DNA of 64,000 nucleotides, taken from contig OZ020488.1 in the NCBI GenBank assembly GCA_963971405.1, positions 42,452,888 through 42,516,887 of the forward strand. The letters are read 5' to 3'. The notes under the pieces were generated by a model. The model was not told where the DNA came from, ran no database searches, and saw only the letters and a list, made by a program, of their open reading frames with translations. The position numbers and the translations under genes are program-made. The DNA comes from Psococerastis gibbosa. Lineage: Eukaryota > Arthropoda > Insecta > Psocodea > Psocidae. Shown here piece after piece: positions 20,086 through 34,109 of this stretch. Position 1 is the first letter of the stretch; each line of letters begins with the position of its first letter.

Positions 20086-23000
20086 GGTAACATTGACATG
20101 GTATGCTACGGTACGTATTGGGGCATCAACTACACTTTTTACGACAATTCAACCATTTCAAGATGGCGTCCAGTCAAAGTGAAAATAATGTGATAGGTAC
20201 TTAATTAAAATTTCATAGTCGTCATTGTGGAACGAAATTTGGAACACAAGAGTGAAGAGTGTTTAGTGTGTTGATGTTGAGGTCGGAAAAAGAATGAAGT
20301 ATTTTTCTATTTTTTATTACACATTACATATAGGCTAACATTGACATGGTATGCTACGGTACGTATTGGGGCATCAACTACACTTTTTACGACAATTCAA
20401 CCATTTCAAGATGGCGTCCAGTCAAAGTGAAAATAATGTGATAGGTACTTAATTAAAATTTCATAGTCGTCATTGTGGAACGAAATTTGGAACACAAGAG
20501 TGAAGAGTGTTTAGTGTGTTGATGTTGAGGTCGGAAAAAGAATGAAGTATTTTTCTATTTTTTATTACATATTACATATAGGCTAACATTGACATGGTAT
20601 GCTACGGTACGTATTGGGGCATCAACTACACTTTTTACGACAATTCAACCATTTCAAGATGGCGTCCAGTCAAAGTGAAAATAATGTGATAGGTACTTAA
20701 TTAAAATTTCATAGTCGTCATTGTGGAACGAAATTTGGAACACAAGAGTGAAGAGTGTTTAGTGTGTTGATGTTGAGGTCGGAAAAAGAATGAAGTATTT
20801 TTCTATTTTTTATTACATATTACATATAGGCTAACATTGACATGGTATGCTACGGTACGTATTGGGGCATCAACTACACTTTTTACGACAATTCAACCAT
20901 TTCAAGATGGCGTCCAGTCAAAGTGAAAATAATGTGATAGGTACTTAATTAAAATTTCATAGTCGTCATTGTGGAAAGAAATTTGGAACACAAGAGTGAA
21001 GAGTGTTTAGTGTGTTGATGTTGAGGTCGGAAAAAGAATGAAGTATTTTTCTATTTTTTATTACATATTACATATAGGCTAACATTGACATGGTATGCTA
21101 CGGTACGTATTGGGGCATCAACTACACTTTTTACGACAATTCAACCATTTCAAGATGGCGTCCAGTCAAAGTGAAAATAATGTGATAGGTACTTAATTAA
21201 AGAGTGTTTAGTGTGTTGATGTTGAGGTCGGAAAAAGAATGAAGTATTTTTCTATTTTTTATTACATATTACATATAGGCTAACATTGACATGGTATGCT
21301 ACGGTACGTATTGGGGCATCAACTACACTTTTTACGACAATTCAACCATTTCAAGATGGCGTCCAGTCAAAGTGAAAATAATGTGATAGGTACTTAATTA
21401 AAATTTCATAGTCGTCATTGTGGAAAGAAATTTGGAACACAAGAGTGAAGAGTGTTTAGTGTGTTGATGTTGAGGTCGGAAAAAGAATGAAGTATTTTTC
21501 TATTTTTTATTACATATTACATATAGGCTAACATTGACATGGTATGCTACGGTACGTATTGGGGCATCAACTACACTTTTTACGACAATTCAACCATTTC
21601 AAGATGGCGTCCAGTCAAAGTGAAAATAATGTGATAGGTACTTAATTAAAATTTCATAGTCGTCATTGTGGAAAGAAATTTGGAACACAAGAGTGAAGAG
21701 TGTTTAGTGTGTTGATGTTGAGGTCGGAAAAAGAATGAAGTATTTTTCTATTTTTTATTACATATTACATATAGGCTAACATTGACATGGTATGCTACGG
21801 TACGTATTGGGGCATCAACTACACTTTTTACGACAATTCAACCATTTCAAGATGGCGTCCAGTCAAAGTGAAAATAATGTGATAGGTACTTAATTAAAAT
21901 TTCATAGTCGTCATTGTGGAAAGAAATTTGGAACACAAGAGTGAAGAGTGTTTAGTGTGTTGATGTTGAGGTCGGAAAAAGAATGAAGTATTTTTCTATT
22001 TTTTATTACATATTACATATAGGCTAACATTGACATGGTATGCTACGGTACGTATTGGGGCATCAACTACACTTTTTACGACAATTCAACCATTTCAAGA
22101 TGGCGTCCAGTCAAAGTGAAAATAATGTGATAGGTACTTAATTAAAATTTCATAGTCGTCATTGTGGAAAGAAATTTGGAACACAAGAGTGAAGAGTGTT
22201 TAGTGTGTTGATGTTGAGGTCGGAAAAAGAATGAAGTATTTTTCTATTTTTTATTACATATTACATATAGGCTAACATTGACATGGTATGCTACGGTACG
22301 TATTGGGGCATCAACTACACTTTTTACGACAATTCAACCATTTCAAGATGGCGTCCAGTCAAAGTGAAAATAATGTGATAGGTACTTAATTAAAATTTCA
22401 TAGTCGTCATTGTGGAAAGAAATTTGGAACACAAGAGTGAAGAGTGTTTAGTGTGTTGATGTTGAGGTCGGAAAAAGAATGAAGTATTTTTCTATTTTTT
22501 ATTACATATTACATATAGGCTAACATTGACATGGTATGCTACGGTACGTATTGGGGCATCAACTACACTTTTTACGACAATTCAACCATTTCAAGATGGC
22601 GTCCAGTCAAAGTGAAAATAATGTGATAGGTACTTAATTAAAATTTCATAGTCGTCATTGTGGAAAGAAATTTGGAACACAAGAGTGAAGAGTGTTTAGT
22701 GTGTTGATGTTGAGGTCGGAAAAAGAATGAAGTATTTTTCTATTTTTTATTACATATTACATATAGGCTAACATTGACATGGTATGCTACGGTACGTATT
22801 GGGGCATCAACTACACTTTTTACGACAATTCAACCATTTCAAGATGGCGTCCAGTCAAAGTGAAAATAATGTGATAGGTACTTAATTAAAATTTCATAGT
22901 CGTCATTGTGGAAAGAAATTTGGAACACAAGAGTGAAGAGTGTTTAGTGTGTTGATGTTGAGGTCGGAAAAAGAATGAAGTATTTTTCTATTTTTTATTA

Positions 23001-26000
23001 CATATTACATATAGGCTAACATTGACATGGTATGCTACGGTACGTATTGGGGCATCAACTACACTTTTTACGACAATTCAACCATTTCAAGATGGCGTCC
23101 AGTCAAAGTGAAAATAATGTGATAGGTACTTAATTAAAATTTCATAGTCGTCATTGTGGAAAGAAATTTGGAACACAAGAGTGAAGAGTGTTTAGTGTGT
23201 TGATGTTGAGGTCGGAAAAAGAATGAAGTATTTTTCTATTTTTTATTACATATTACATATAGGCTAACATTGACATGGTATGCTACGGTACGTATTGGGG
23301 CATCAACTACACTTTTTACGACAATTCAACCATTTCAAGATGGCGTCCAGTCAAAGTGAAAATAATGTGATAGGTACTTAATTAAAATTTCATAGTCGTC
23401 ATTGTGGAAAGAAATTTGGAACACAAGAGTGAAGAGTGTTTAGTGTGTTGATGTTGAGGTCGGAAAAAGAATGAAGTATTTTTCTATTTTTTATTACATA
23501 TTACATATAGGCTAACATTGACATGGTATGCTACGGTACGTATTGGGGCATCAACTACACTTTTTACGACAATTCAACCATTTCAAGATGGCGTCCAGTC
23601 AAAGTGAAAATAATGTGATAGGTACTTAATTAAAATTTCATAGTCGTCATTGTGGAAAGAAATTTGGAACACAAGAGTGAAGAGTGTTTAGTGTGTTGAT
23701 GTTGAGGTCGGAAAAAGAATGAAGTATTTTTCTATTTTTTATTACATATTACATATAGGCTAACATTGACATGGTATGCTACGGTACGTATTGGGGCATC
23801 AACTACACTTTTTACGACAATTCAACCATTTCAAGATGGCGTCCAGTCAAAGTGAAAATAATGTGATAGGTACTTAATTAAAATTTCATAGTCGTCATTG
23901 TGGAAAGAAATTTGGAACACAAGAGTGAAGAGTGTTTAGTGTGTTGATGTTGAGGTCGGAAAAAGAATGAAGTATTTTTCTATTTTTTATTACATATTAC
24001 ATATAGGCTAACATTGACATGGTATGCTACGGTACGTATTGGGGCATCAACTACACTTTTTACGACAATTCAACCATTTCAAGATGGCGTCCAGTCAAAG
24101 TGAAAATAATGTGATAGGTACTTAATTAAAATTTCATAGTCGTCATTGTGGAAAGAAATTTGGAACACAAGAGTGAAGAGTGTTTAGTGTGTTGATGTTG
24201 AGGTCGGAAAAAGAATGAAGTATTTTTCTATTTTTTATTACATATTACATATAGGCTAACATTGACATGGTATGCTACGGTACGTATTGGGGCATCAACT
24301 ACACTTTTTACGACAATTCAACCATTTCAAGATGGCGTCCAGTCAAAGTGAAAATAATGTGATAGGTACTTAATTAAAATTTCATAGTCGTCATTGTGGA
24401 AAGAAATTTGGAACACAAGAGTGAAGAGTGTTTAGTGTGTTGATGTTGAGGTCGGAAAAAGAATGAAGTATTTTTCTATTTTTTATTACATATTACATAT
24501 AGGCTAACATTGACATGGTATGCTACGGTACGTATTGGGGCATCAACTACACTTTTTACGACAATTCAACCATTTCAAGATGGCGTCCAGTCAAAGTGAA
24601 AATAATGTGATAGGTACTTAATTAAAATTTCATAGTCGTCATTGTGGAAAGAAATTTGGAACACAAGAGTGAAGAGTGTTTAGTGTGTTGATGTTGAGGT
24701 CGGAAAAAGAATGAAGTATTTTTCTATTTTTTATTACATATTACATATAGGCTAACATTGACATGGTATGCTACGGTACGTATTGGGGCATCAACTACAC
24801 TTTTTACGACAATTCAACCATTTCAAGATGGCGTCCAGTCAAAGTGAAAATAATGTGATAGGTACTTAATTAAAATTTCATAGTCGTCATTGTGGAAAGA
24901 AATTTGGAACACAAGAGTGAAGAGTGTTTAGTGTGTTGATGTTGAGGTCGGAAAAAGAATGAAGTATTTTTCTATTTTTTATTACATATTACATATAGGC
25001 TAACATTGACATGGTATGCTACGGTACGTATTGGGGCATCAACTACACTTTTTACGACAATTCAACCATTTCAAGATGGCGTCCAGTCAAAGTGAAAATA
25101 ATGTGATAGGTACTTAATTAAAATTTCATAGTCGTCATTGTGGAAAGAAATTTGGAACACAAGAGTGAAGAGTGTTTAGTGTGTTGATGTTGAGGTCGGA
25201 AAAAGAATGAAGTATTTTTCTATTTTTTATTACATATTACATATAGGCTAACATTGACATGGTATGCTACGGTACGTATTGGGGCATCAACTACACTTTT
25301 TACGACAATTCAACCATTTCAAGATGGCGTCCAGTCAAAGTGAAAATAATGTGATAGGTACTTAATTAAAATTTCATAGTCGTCATTGTGGAAAGAAATT
25401 TGGAACACAAGAGTGAAGAGTGTTTAGTGTGTTGATGTTGAGGTCGGAAAAAGAATGAAGTATTTTTCTATTTTTTATTACATATTACATATAGGCTAAC
25501 ATTGACATGGTATGCTACGGTACGTATTGGGGCATCAACTACACTTTTTACGACAATTCAACCATTTCAAGATGGCGTCCAGTCAAAGTGAAAATAATGT
25601 GATAGGTACTTAATTAAAATTTCATAGTCGTCATTGTGGAAAGAAATTTGGAACACAAGAGTGAAGAGTGTTTAGTGTGTTGATGTTGAGGTCGGAAAAA
25701 GAATGAAGTATTTTTCTATTTTTTATTACATATTACATATAGGCTAACATTGACATGGTATGCTACGGTACGTATTGGGGCATCAACTACACTTTTTACG
25801 ACAATTCAACCATTTCAAGATGGCGTCCAGTCAAAGTGAAAATAATGTGATAGGTACTTAATTAAAATTTCATAGTCGTCATTGTGGAAAGAAATTTGGA
25901 ACACAAGAGTGAAGAGTGTTTAGTGTGTTGATGTTGAGGTCGGAAAAAGAATGAAGTATTTTTCTATTTTTTATTACATATTACATATAGGCTAACATTG

Positions 26001-29000
26001 ACATGGTATGCTACGGTACGTATTGGGGCATCAACTACACTTTTTACGACAATTCAACCATTTCAAGATGGCGTCCAGTCAAAGTGAAAATAATGTGATA
26101 GGTACTTAATTAAAATTTCATAGTCGTCATTGTGGAAAGAAATTTGGAACACAAGAGTGAAGAGTGTTTAGTGTGTTGATGTTGAGGTCGGAAAAAGAAT
26201 GAAGTATTTTTCTATTTTTTATTACATATTACATATAGGCTAACATTGACATGGTATGCTACGGTACGTATTGGGGCATCAACTACACTTTTTACGACAA
26301 TTCAACCATTTCAAGATGGCGTCCAGTCAAAGTGAAAATAATGTGATAGGTACTTAATTAAAATTTCATAGTCGTCATTGTGGAAAGAAATTTGGAACAC
26401 AAGAGTGAAGAGTGTTTAGTGTGTTGATGTTGAGGTCGGAAAAAGAATGAAGTATTTTTCTATTTTTTATTACATATTACATATAGGCTAACATTGACAT
26501 GGTATGCTACGGTACGTATTGGGGCATCAACTACACTTTTTACGACAATTCAACCATTTCAAGATGGCGTCCAGTCAAAGTGAAAATAATGTGATAGGTA
26601 CTTAATTAAAATTTCATAGTCGTCATTGTGGAAAGAAATTTGGAACACAAGAGTGAAGAGTGTTTAGTGTGTTGATGTTGAGGTCGGAAAAAGAATGAAG
26701 TATTTTTCTATTTTTTATTACATATTACATATAGGCTAACATTGACATGGTATGCTACGGTACGTATTGGGGCATCAACTACACTTTTTACGACAATTCA
26801 ACCATTTCAAGATGGCGTCCAGTCAAAGTGAAAATAATGTGATAGGTACTTAATTAAAATTTCATAGTCGTCATTGTGGAAAGAAATTTGGAACACAAGA
26901 GTGAAGAGTGTTTAGTGTGTTGATGTTGAGGTCGGAAAAAGAATGAAGTATTTTTCTATTTTTTATTACATATTACATATAGGCTAACATTGACATGGTA
27001 TGCTACGGTACGTATTGGGGCATCAACTACACTTTTTACGACAATTCAACCATTTCAAGATGGCGTCCAGTCAAAGTGAAAATAATGTGATAGGTACTTA
27101 ATTAAAATTTCATAGTCGTCATTGTGGAAAGAAATTTGGAACACAAGAGTGAAGAGTGTTTAGTGTGTTGATGTTGAGGTCGGAAAAAGAATGAAGTATT
27201 TTTCTATTTTTTATTACATATTACATATAGGCTAACATTGACATGGTATGCTACGGTACGTATTGGGGCATCAACTACACTTTTTACGACAATTCAACCA
27301 TTTCAAGATGGCGTCCAGTCAAAGTGAAAATAATGTGATAGGTACTTAATTAAAATTTCATAGTCGTCATTGTGGAAAGAAATTTGGAACACAAGAGTGA
27401 AGAGTGTTTAGTGTGTTGATGTTGAGGTCGGAAAAAGAATGAAGTATTTTTCTATTTTTTATTACATATTACATATAGGCTAACATTGACATGGTATGCT
27501 ACGGTACGTATTGGGGCATCAACTACACTTTTTACGACAATTCAACCATTTCAAGATGGCGTCCAGTCAAAGTGAAAATAATGTGATAGGTACTTAATTA
27601 AAATTTCATAGTCGTCATTGTGGAAAGAAATTTGGAACACAAGAGTGAAGAGTGTTTAGTGTGTTGATGTTGAGGTCGGAAAAAGAATGAAGTATTTTTC
27701 TATTTTTTATTACATATTACATATAGGCTAACATTGACATGGTATGCTACGGTACGTATTGGGGCATCAACTACACTTTTTACGACAATTCAACCATTTC
27801 AAGATGGCGTCCAGTCAAAGTGAAAATAATGTGATAGGTACTTAATTAAAATTTCATAGTCGTCATTGTGGAAAGAAATTTGGAACACAAGAGTGAAGAG
27901 TGTTTAGTGTGTTGATGTTGAGGTCGGAAAAAGAATGAAGTATTTTTCTATTTTTTATTACATATTACATATAGGCTAACATTGACATGGTATGCTACGG
28001 TACGTATTGGGGCATCAACTACACTTTTTACGACAATTCAACCATTTCAAGATGGCGTCCAGTCAAAGTGAAAATAATGTGATAGGTACTTAATTAAAAT
28101 TTCATAGTCGTCATTGTGGAAAGAAATTTGGAACACAAGAGTGAAGAGTGTTTAGTGTGTTGATGTTGAGGTCGGAAAAAGAATGAAGTATTTTTCTATT
28201 TTTTATTACATATTACATATAGGCTAACATTGACATGGTATGCTACGGTACGTATTGGGGCATCAACTACACTTTTTACGACAATTCAACCATTTCAAGA
28301 TGGCGTCCAGTCAAAGTGAAAATAATGTGATAGGTACTTAATTAAAATTTCATAGTCGTCATTGTGGAAAGAAATTTGGAACACAAGAGTGAAGAGTGTT
28401 TAGTGTGTTGATGTTGAGGTCGGAAAAAGAATGAAGTATTTTTCTATTTTTTATTACATATTACATATAGGCTAACATTGACATGGTATGCTACGGTACG
28501 TATTGGGGCATCAACTACACTTTTTACGACAATTCAACCATTTCAAGATGGCGTCCAGTCAAAGTGAAAATAATGTGATAGGTACTTAATTAAAATTTCA
28601 TAGTCGTCATTGTGGAAAGAAATTTGGAACACAAGAGTGAAGAGTGTTTAGTGTGTTGATGTTGAGGTCGGAAAAAGAATGAAGTATTTTTCTATTTTTT
28701 ATTACATATTACATATAGGCTAACATTGACATGGTATGCTACGGTACGTATTGGGGCATCAACTACACTTTTTACGACAATTCAACCATTTCAAGATGGC
28801 GTCCAGTCAAAGTGAAAATAATGTGATAGGTACTTAATTAAAATTTCATAGTCGTCATTGTGGAAAGAAATTTGGAACACAAGAGTGAAGAGTGTTTAGT
28901 GTGTTGATGTTGAGGTCGGAAAAAGAATGAAGTATTTTTCTATTTTTTATTACATATTACATATAGGCTAACATTGACATGGTATGCTACGGTACGTATT

Positions 29001-32000
29001 GGGGCATCAACTACACTTTTTACGACAATTCAACCATTTCAAGATGGCGTCCAGTCAAAGTGAAAATAATGTGATAGGTACTTAATTAAAATTTCATAGT
29101 CGTCATTGTGGAAAGAAATTTGGAACACAAGAGTGAAGAGTGTTTAGTGTGTTGATGTTGAGGTCGGAAAAAGAATGAAGTATTTTTCTATTTTTTATTA
29201 CATATTACATATAGGCTAACATTGACATGGTATGCTACGGTACGTATTGGGGCATCAACTACACTTTTTACGACAATTCAACCATTTCAAGATGGCGTCC
29301 AGTCAAAGTGAAAATAATGTGATAGGTACTTAATTAAAATTTCATAGTCGTCATTGTGGAAAGAAATTTGGAACACAAGAGTGAAGAGTGTTTAGTGTGT
29401 TGATGTTGAGGTCGGAAAAAGAATGAAGTATTTTTCTATTTTTTATTACATATTACATATAGGCTAACATTGACATGGTATGCTACGGTACGTATTGGGG
29501 CATCAACTACACTTTTTACGACAATTCAACCATTTCAAGATGGCGTCCAGTCAAAGTGAAAATAATGTGATAGGTACTTAATTAAAATTTCATAGTCGTC
29601 ATTGTGGAAAGAAATTTGGAACACAAGAGTGAAGAGTGTTTAGTGTGTTGATGTTGAGGTCGGAAAAAGAATGAAGTATTTTTCTATTTTTTATTACATA
29701 TTACATATAGGCTAACATTGACATGGTATGCTACGGTACGTATTGGGGCATCAACTACACTTTTTACGACAATTCAACCATTTCAAGATGGCGTCCAGTC
29801 AAAGTGAAAATAATGTGATAGGTACTTAATTAAAATTTCATAGTCGTCATTGTGGAAAGAAATTTGGAACACAAGAGTGAAGAGTGTTTAGTGTGTTGAT
29901 GTTGAGGTCGGAAAAAGAATGAAGTATTTTTCTATTTTTTATTACATATTACATATAGGCTAACATTGACATGGTATGCTACGGTACGTATTGGGGCATC
30001 AACTACACTTTTTACGACAATTCAACCATTTCAAGATGGCGTCCAGTCAAAGTGAAAATAATGTGATAGGTACTTAATTAAAATTTCATAGTCGTCATTG
30101 TGGAAAGAAATTTGGAACACAAGAGTGAAGAGTGTTTAGTGTGTTGATGTTGAGGTCGGAAAAAGAATGAAGTATTTTTCTATTTTTTATTACATATTAC
30201 ATATAGGCTAACATTGACATGGTATGCTACGGTACGTATTGGGGCATCAACTACACTTTTTACGACAATTCAACCATTTCAAGATGGCGTCCAGTCAAAG
30301 TGAAAATAATGTGATAGGTACTTAATTAAAATTTCATAGTCGTCATTGTGGAAAGAAATTTGGAACACAAGAGTGAAGAGTGTTTAGTGTGTTGATGTTG
30401 AGGTCGGAAAAAGAATGAAGTATTTTTCTATTTTTTATTACATATTACATATAGGCTAACATTGACATGGTATGCTACGGTACGTATTGGGGCATCAACT
30501 ACACTTTTTACGACAATTCAACCATTTCAAGATGGCGTCCAGTCAAAGTGAAAATAATGTGATAGGTACTTAATTAAAATTTCATAGTCGTCATTGTGGA
30601 AAGAAATTTGGAACACAAGAGTGAAGAGTGTTTAGTGTGTTGATGTTGAGGTCGGAAAAAGAATGAAGTATTTTTCTATTTTTTATTACATATTACATAT
30701 AGGCTAACATTGACATGGTATGCTACGGTACGTATTGGGGCATCAACTACACTTTTTACGACAATTCAACCATTTCAAGATGGCGTCCAGTCAAAGTGAA
30801 AATAATGTGATAGGTACTTAATTAAAATTTCATAGTCGTCATTGTGGAAAGAAATTTGGAACACAAGAGTGAAGAGTGTTTAGTGTGTTGATGTTGAGGT
30901 CGGAAAAAGAATGAAGTATTTTTCTATTTTTTATTACATATTACATATAGGCTAACATTGACATGGTATGCTACGGTACGTATTGGGGCATCAACTACAC
31001 TTTTTACGACAATTCAACCATTTCAAGATGGCGTCCAGTCAAAGTGAAAATAATGTGATAGGTACTTAATTAAAATTTCATAGTCGTCATTGTGGAAAGA
31101 AATTTGGAACACAAGAGTGAAGAGTGTTTAGTGTGTTGATGTTGAGGTCGGAAAAAGAATGAAGTATTTTTCTATTTTTTATTACATATTACATATAGGC
31201 TAACATTGACATGGTATGCTACGGTACGTATTGGGGCATCAACTACACTTTTTACGACAATTCAACCATTTCAAGATGGCGTCCAGTCAAAGTGAAAATA
31301 ATGTGATAGGTACTTAATTAAAATTTCATAGTCGTCATTGTGGAAAGAAATTTGGAACACAAGAGTGAAGAGTGTTTAGTGTGTTGATGTTGAGGTCGGA
31401 AAAAGAATGAAGTATTTTTCTATTTTTTATTACATATTACATATAGGCTAACATTGACATGGTATGCTACGGTACGTATTGGGGCATCAACTACACTTTT
31501 TACGACAATTCAACCATTTCAAGATGGCGTCCAGTCAAAGTGAAAATAATGTGATAGGTACTTAATTAAAATTTCATAGTCGTCATTGTGGAAAGAAATT
31601 TGGAACACAAGAGTGAAGAGTGTTTAGTGTGTTGATGTTGAGGTCGGAAAAAGAATGAAGTATTTTTCTATTTTTTATTACATATTACATATAGGCTAAC
31701 ATTGACATGGTATGCTACGGTACGTATTGGGGCATCAACTACACTTTTTACGACAATTCAACCATTTCAAGATGGCGTCCAGTCAAAGTGAAAATAATGT
31801 GATAGGTACTTAATTAAAATTTCATAGTCGTCATTGTGGAAAGAAATTTGGAACACAAGAGTGAAGAGTGTTTAGTGTGTTGATGTTGAGGTCGGAAAAA
31901 GAATGAAGTATTTTTCTATTTTTTATTACATATTACATATAGGCTAACATTGACATGGTATGCTACGGTACGTATTGGGGCATCAACTACACTTTTTACG

Positions 32001-32437
32001 ACAATTCAACCATTTCAAGATGGCGTCCAGTCAAAGTGAAAATAATGTGATAGGTACTTAATTAAAATTTCATAGTCGTCATTGTGGAAAGAAATTTGGA
32101 ACACAAGAGTGATGAGTGTTTAGTGTGTTGATGTTGAGGTCGGAAAAAGAATGAAGTATTTTTCTATTTTTTATTACATATTACATATAGCCTAACATTG
32201 ACATGGTATGCTACGGTACGTATTGGGGCATCAACTACACGTTTTACGACAATTCAACCATTTCAAGATGGCGTCCAGTCAAAGTGAAAATAATGTGATA
32301 GGTACTTAATTAAAATTTCATAGTCGTCATTGTGGAACGAAATTTGGAACACAAGAGTGAAGAGTGTTTAGTGTGTTGATGTTGAGGTCGGAAAAAGAAT
32401 GAAGTATTTTTCTATTTTTTATTACATATTACATATA
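20086..32437. repeat. Satellite array, 50 tandem units of a 248-bp monomer
   Basis: Monomer starts, taken at 'ggctaacattgacatgg', fall at 20086, 20333, 20581, 20829, 21077, 21278, 21526 and then every 248 bp to 32190. The step from 21526 to 32190 is exactly 43 x 248. The total is 50 units: one of 247 bp (unit 1), one of 201 bp (unit 5) and 48 of 248 bp. All units face the same way. The monomer is AT-rich, has no long open frame, and contains 'aagatggcg' at unit position 76. Units 1-3 and 50 read 'ggaacgaaa' at position about 149, while unit 4 and units 6-49 read 'ggaaagaaa' as far as I checked. Function unknown; candidates are pericentromeric or other heterochromatic satellite. Confidence 0.97.
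21077..21277. repeat. Monomer 5, internal 47-bp deletion
   Basis: This unit is 201 bp. The segment from 'atttcatagtcg' to 'gagtga' is missing, and 'acttaattaaa' joins directly to 'gagtgtttag'. It is the only length variant of this size in the array and serves as a marker for lining up reads or alleles. Confidence 0.95.
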
Positions 32438-33066
32438 GGCTAACATTTTTATCTTTTATTATATTTTTTATTATATTGTATGTACATAGAGGAAAAGTGG
32501 GGTCTGCGCTTGCATGCAATCTCCCTACACCTGATTGGCCAGAGACGAAAAGAATTTTTTGAATATACATATACGCCTATTGAAATATGCCTATTAATTA
32601 GCTTCCTGTACAGCGAGAAAGTGGAAATACTTGTAAGCCCAACAACAGTTCGTAAACCTACCTAACTCTAACTGAGATACCTAATAAAGCATGCACAATG
32701 AAAATGGCTTAACATTAATTAAACTCGAATTAATCTCATTTATGGTCGGGGAATACTTCGCAATTGAAACTTTACCTTTCAAAACTGAAAAAAAATTACT
32801 TTACATGTTACAGCACAGTAAAAAGTGGAAAATGAAGTTTGCTTTATCTCACTCTATTGTAGCGAATTCATTTGCTGACTGAGAGCTAAATTTTTAATGA
32901 CTTTTGTAAGCTTTCTGTATGAGTTCCATGAGAGGTTAACATTGTTATTTGTTTTTGAAAATTAATTTTAAAAAAAAAATCTCTTTCTTATTTCAATATT
33001 ACTACACAGCTCGTTCAGGGAAAGTTGTGTCTGCTATTGATTCACCCGTATTGAAACCTATATAAT
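32438..33066. other. Right flank of the satellite array
   Basis: The array breaks off nine bases into a new monomer at 'ggctaacat' and passes into AT-rich DNA. Open frames at 32480-32882 are short and unrecognised. The block 32485-32562 is a dispersed repeat (see that entry). Confidence 0.5.
32485..32562. repeat. Dispersed repeat, copy 1 of 2
   Basis: The run with 'tagaggaaaag', 'aatctccctacacctgat' and 'ggcca' is found again, diverged, at 57374-57442. Its nature is unknown. Confidence 0.55.
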
Positions 33067-33221
33067 CATGGATGGGTACAGCTGGGGTAGCTTCCCCCCC
33101 CCCCCACCAAATTGGATAAATCAATTGTATGTTAATTTACGCTCTTATTTAATCGATACTACATATATTTTTCTTATTGTGACCCACAACTAACCAAAAA
33201 CATTGGCTGGATCCATTCCTG
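33067..33221. mobile_element. hAT-like MITE, decayed copy
   Basis: The 155-bp copy starts 'catggatgggtacagctggg' and ends 'ggctggatccattcctg', with the same interior as 12659-12830 ('gttaatttacgctcttattt'). The flanks tatataat and ttataatt are similar but not an exact 8-bp TSD. A C run lies inside the left end. Confidence 0.6.
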
Positions 33222-33876
33222 TTATAATTGTAGGAGACATAAATAATGTCAGGGTCTGCAACGTAATGAGGCATGATATATCCATAATTTCTTCAAAAAA
33301 TAATTTTTTATTCATAACAAATCCCTTCGTTTCTAAAGGCAACCAAATAGATTTTGTTACTCTATATATAACACCTAATAAAACATACCTGATATTGGAA
33401 AGCATAGATTGAAAGGTTCCGCAGAAAAATTATTTTTTAGCCAATTTTCATAAAAAGGCCGTTATTTTAACTTTTTGCACCCAGAACCAAACCATGAAGG
33501 GTCAAGCGACCTATTGGGTTTGTTTAAATTAATAGTGAGTACAATATATGTGAATTTAAAAAATAATGGATCCATCTTTGAGAAAAAAAGTGTTGAAACA
33601 CTATTTATTAATGTTTTTAGGTAAAACCCACCAAAATTAAGTTAGCCTAAAATATAAGAAATATTTTTTTTTTGGATCTACAGTATATGTTAAATTAGGA
33701 TTGGGTGGACCCAGGCCTGGCGGAAATTTTTTTCTTGCGTGTCGAATCTCGGTCATGCAAATGTGTAGTCTGTGTACCACATTATACCTATGGCCTGCTG
33801 CGACGATTGTGCGTCATTTTGAGTCAATCACAGCGGTTGTTACATGTCTTTTAAACTACTGATGGGCAGGCTCCCT
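33222..33876 (-). repeat. Dispersed repeat E, with unclassified flanks
   Basis: 33399-33650 matches 58790-59012 in reverse complement (for example 'gaaaggtt', 'attattttttag', and 'tatgtgaatttaaaa'). A third relative is at 36950-37125. The block 33670-33715 ('gggtggacccagg') matches the 3' part of the tRNA-like repeat at 36437-36570 in reverse complement. No coding capacity is seen. Confidence 0.5.
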
Positions 33877-34028
33877 GAATAAATAAATAAAGACTTTTCA
33901 TTGTTTCTATTACTAAGCCAACCTAGCGGATTTAGGGCTATAAAGCCCTCTCTTACACTCAACTAGGAAGGCCCGGGACCGCCTGCTATACATGCCCTCC
34001 GAAGCATGGCCAGAAAATGCAGCAAGTG
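33877..34028 (-). repeat. SINE-A, 5' truncated copy
   Basis: In reverse orientation it carries the SINE-A body and (TTTA)n tail (here 'aataaataaataaa' at the left). The tRNA-like head is lost. Confidence 0.7.
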
Positions 34029-34109
34029 TGATAAGAGACGGTTGAGATACGTGTGCGTGTGTGTAAGAGAGAGAGAGGGATATCAGCGATGCTAAAATGT
34101 TATTAGGGT

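Noticed and set aside
20086..32437. CRISPR array
   Set aside because: The unit is 248 bp and the whole unit is repeated with no variable spacers. The setting is eukaryotic.
20086..32437. Tandem spliced-leader or snRNA genes
   Set aside because: Each unit has 'gaaatttggaac', recalling an Sm site, and an 'aggtactt' donor-like word. But the Sm-like word has only three T, it sits in a small 'ttgtg/cacaa' loop, and I see no promoter element or the expected stem-loops. A covariance search would be needed before reviving this.
20086..32437. Coding tandem repeat
   Set aside because: Stops occur in all frames within each unit; no long open frame spans units.
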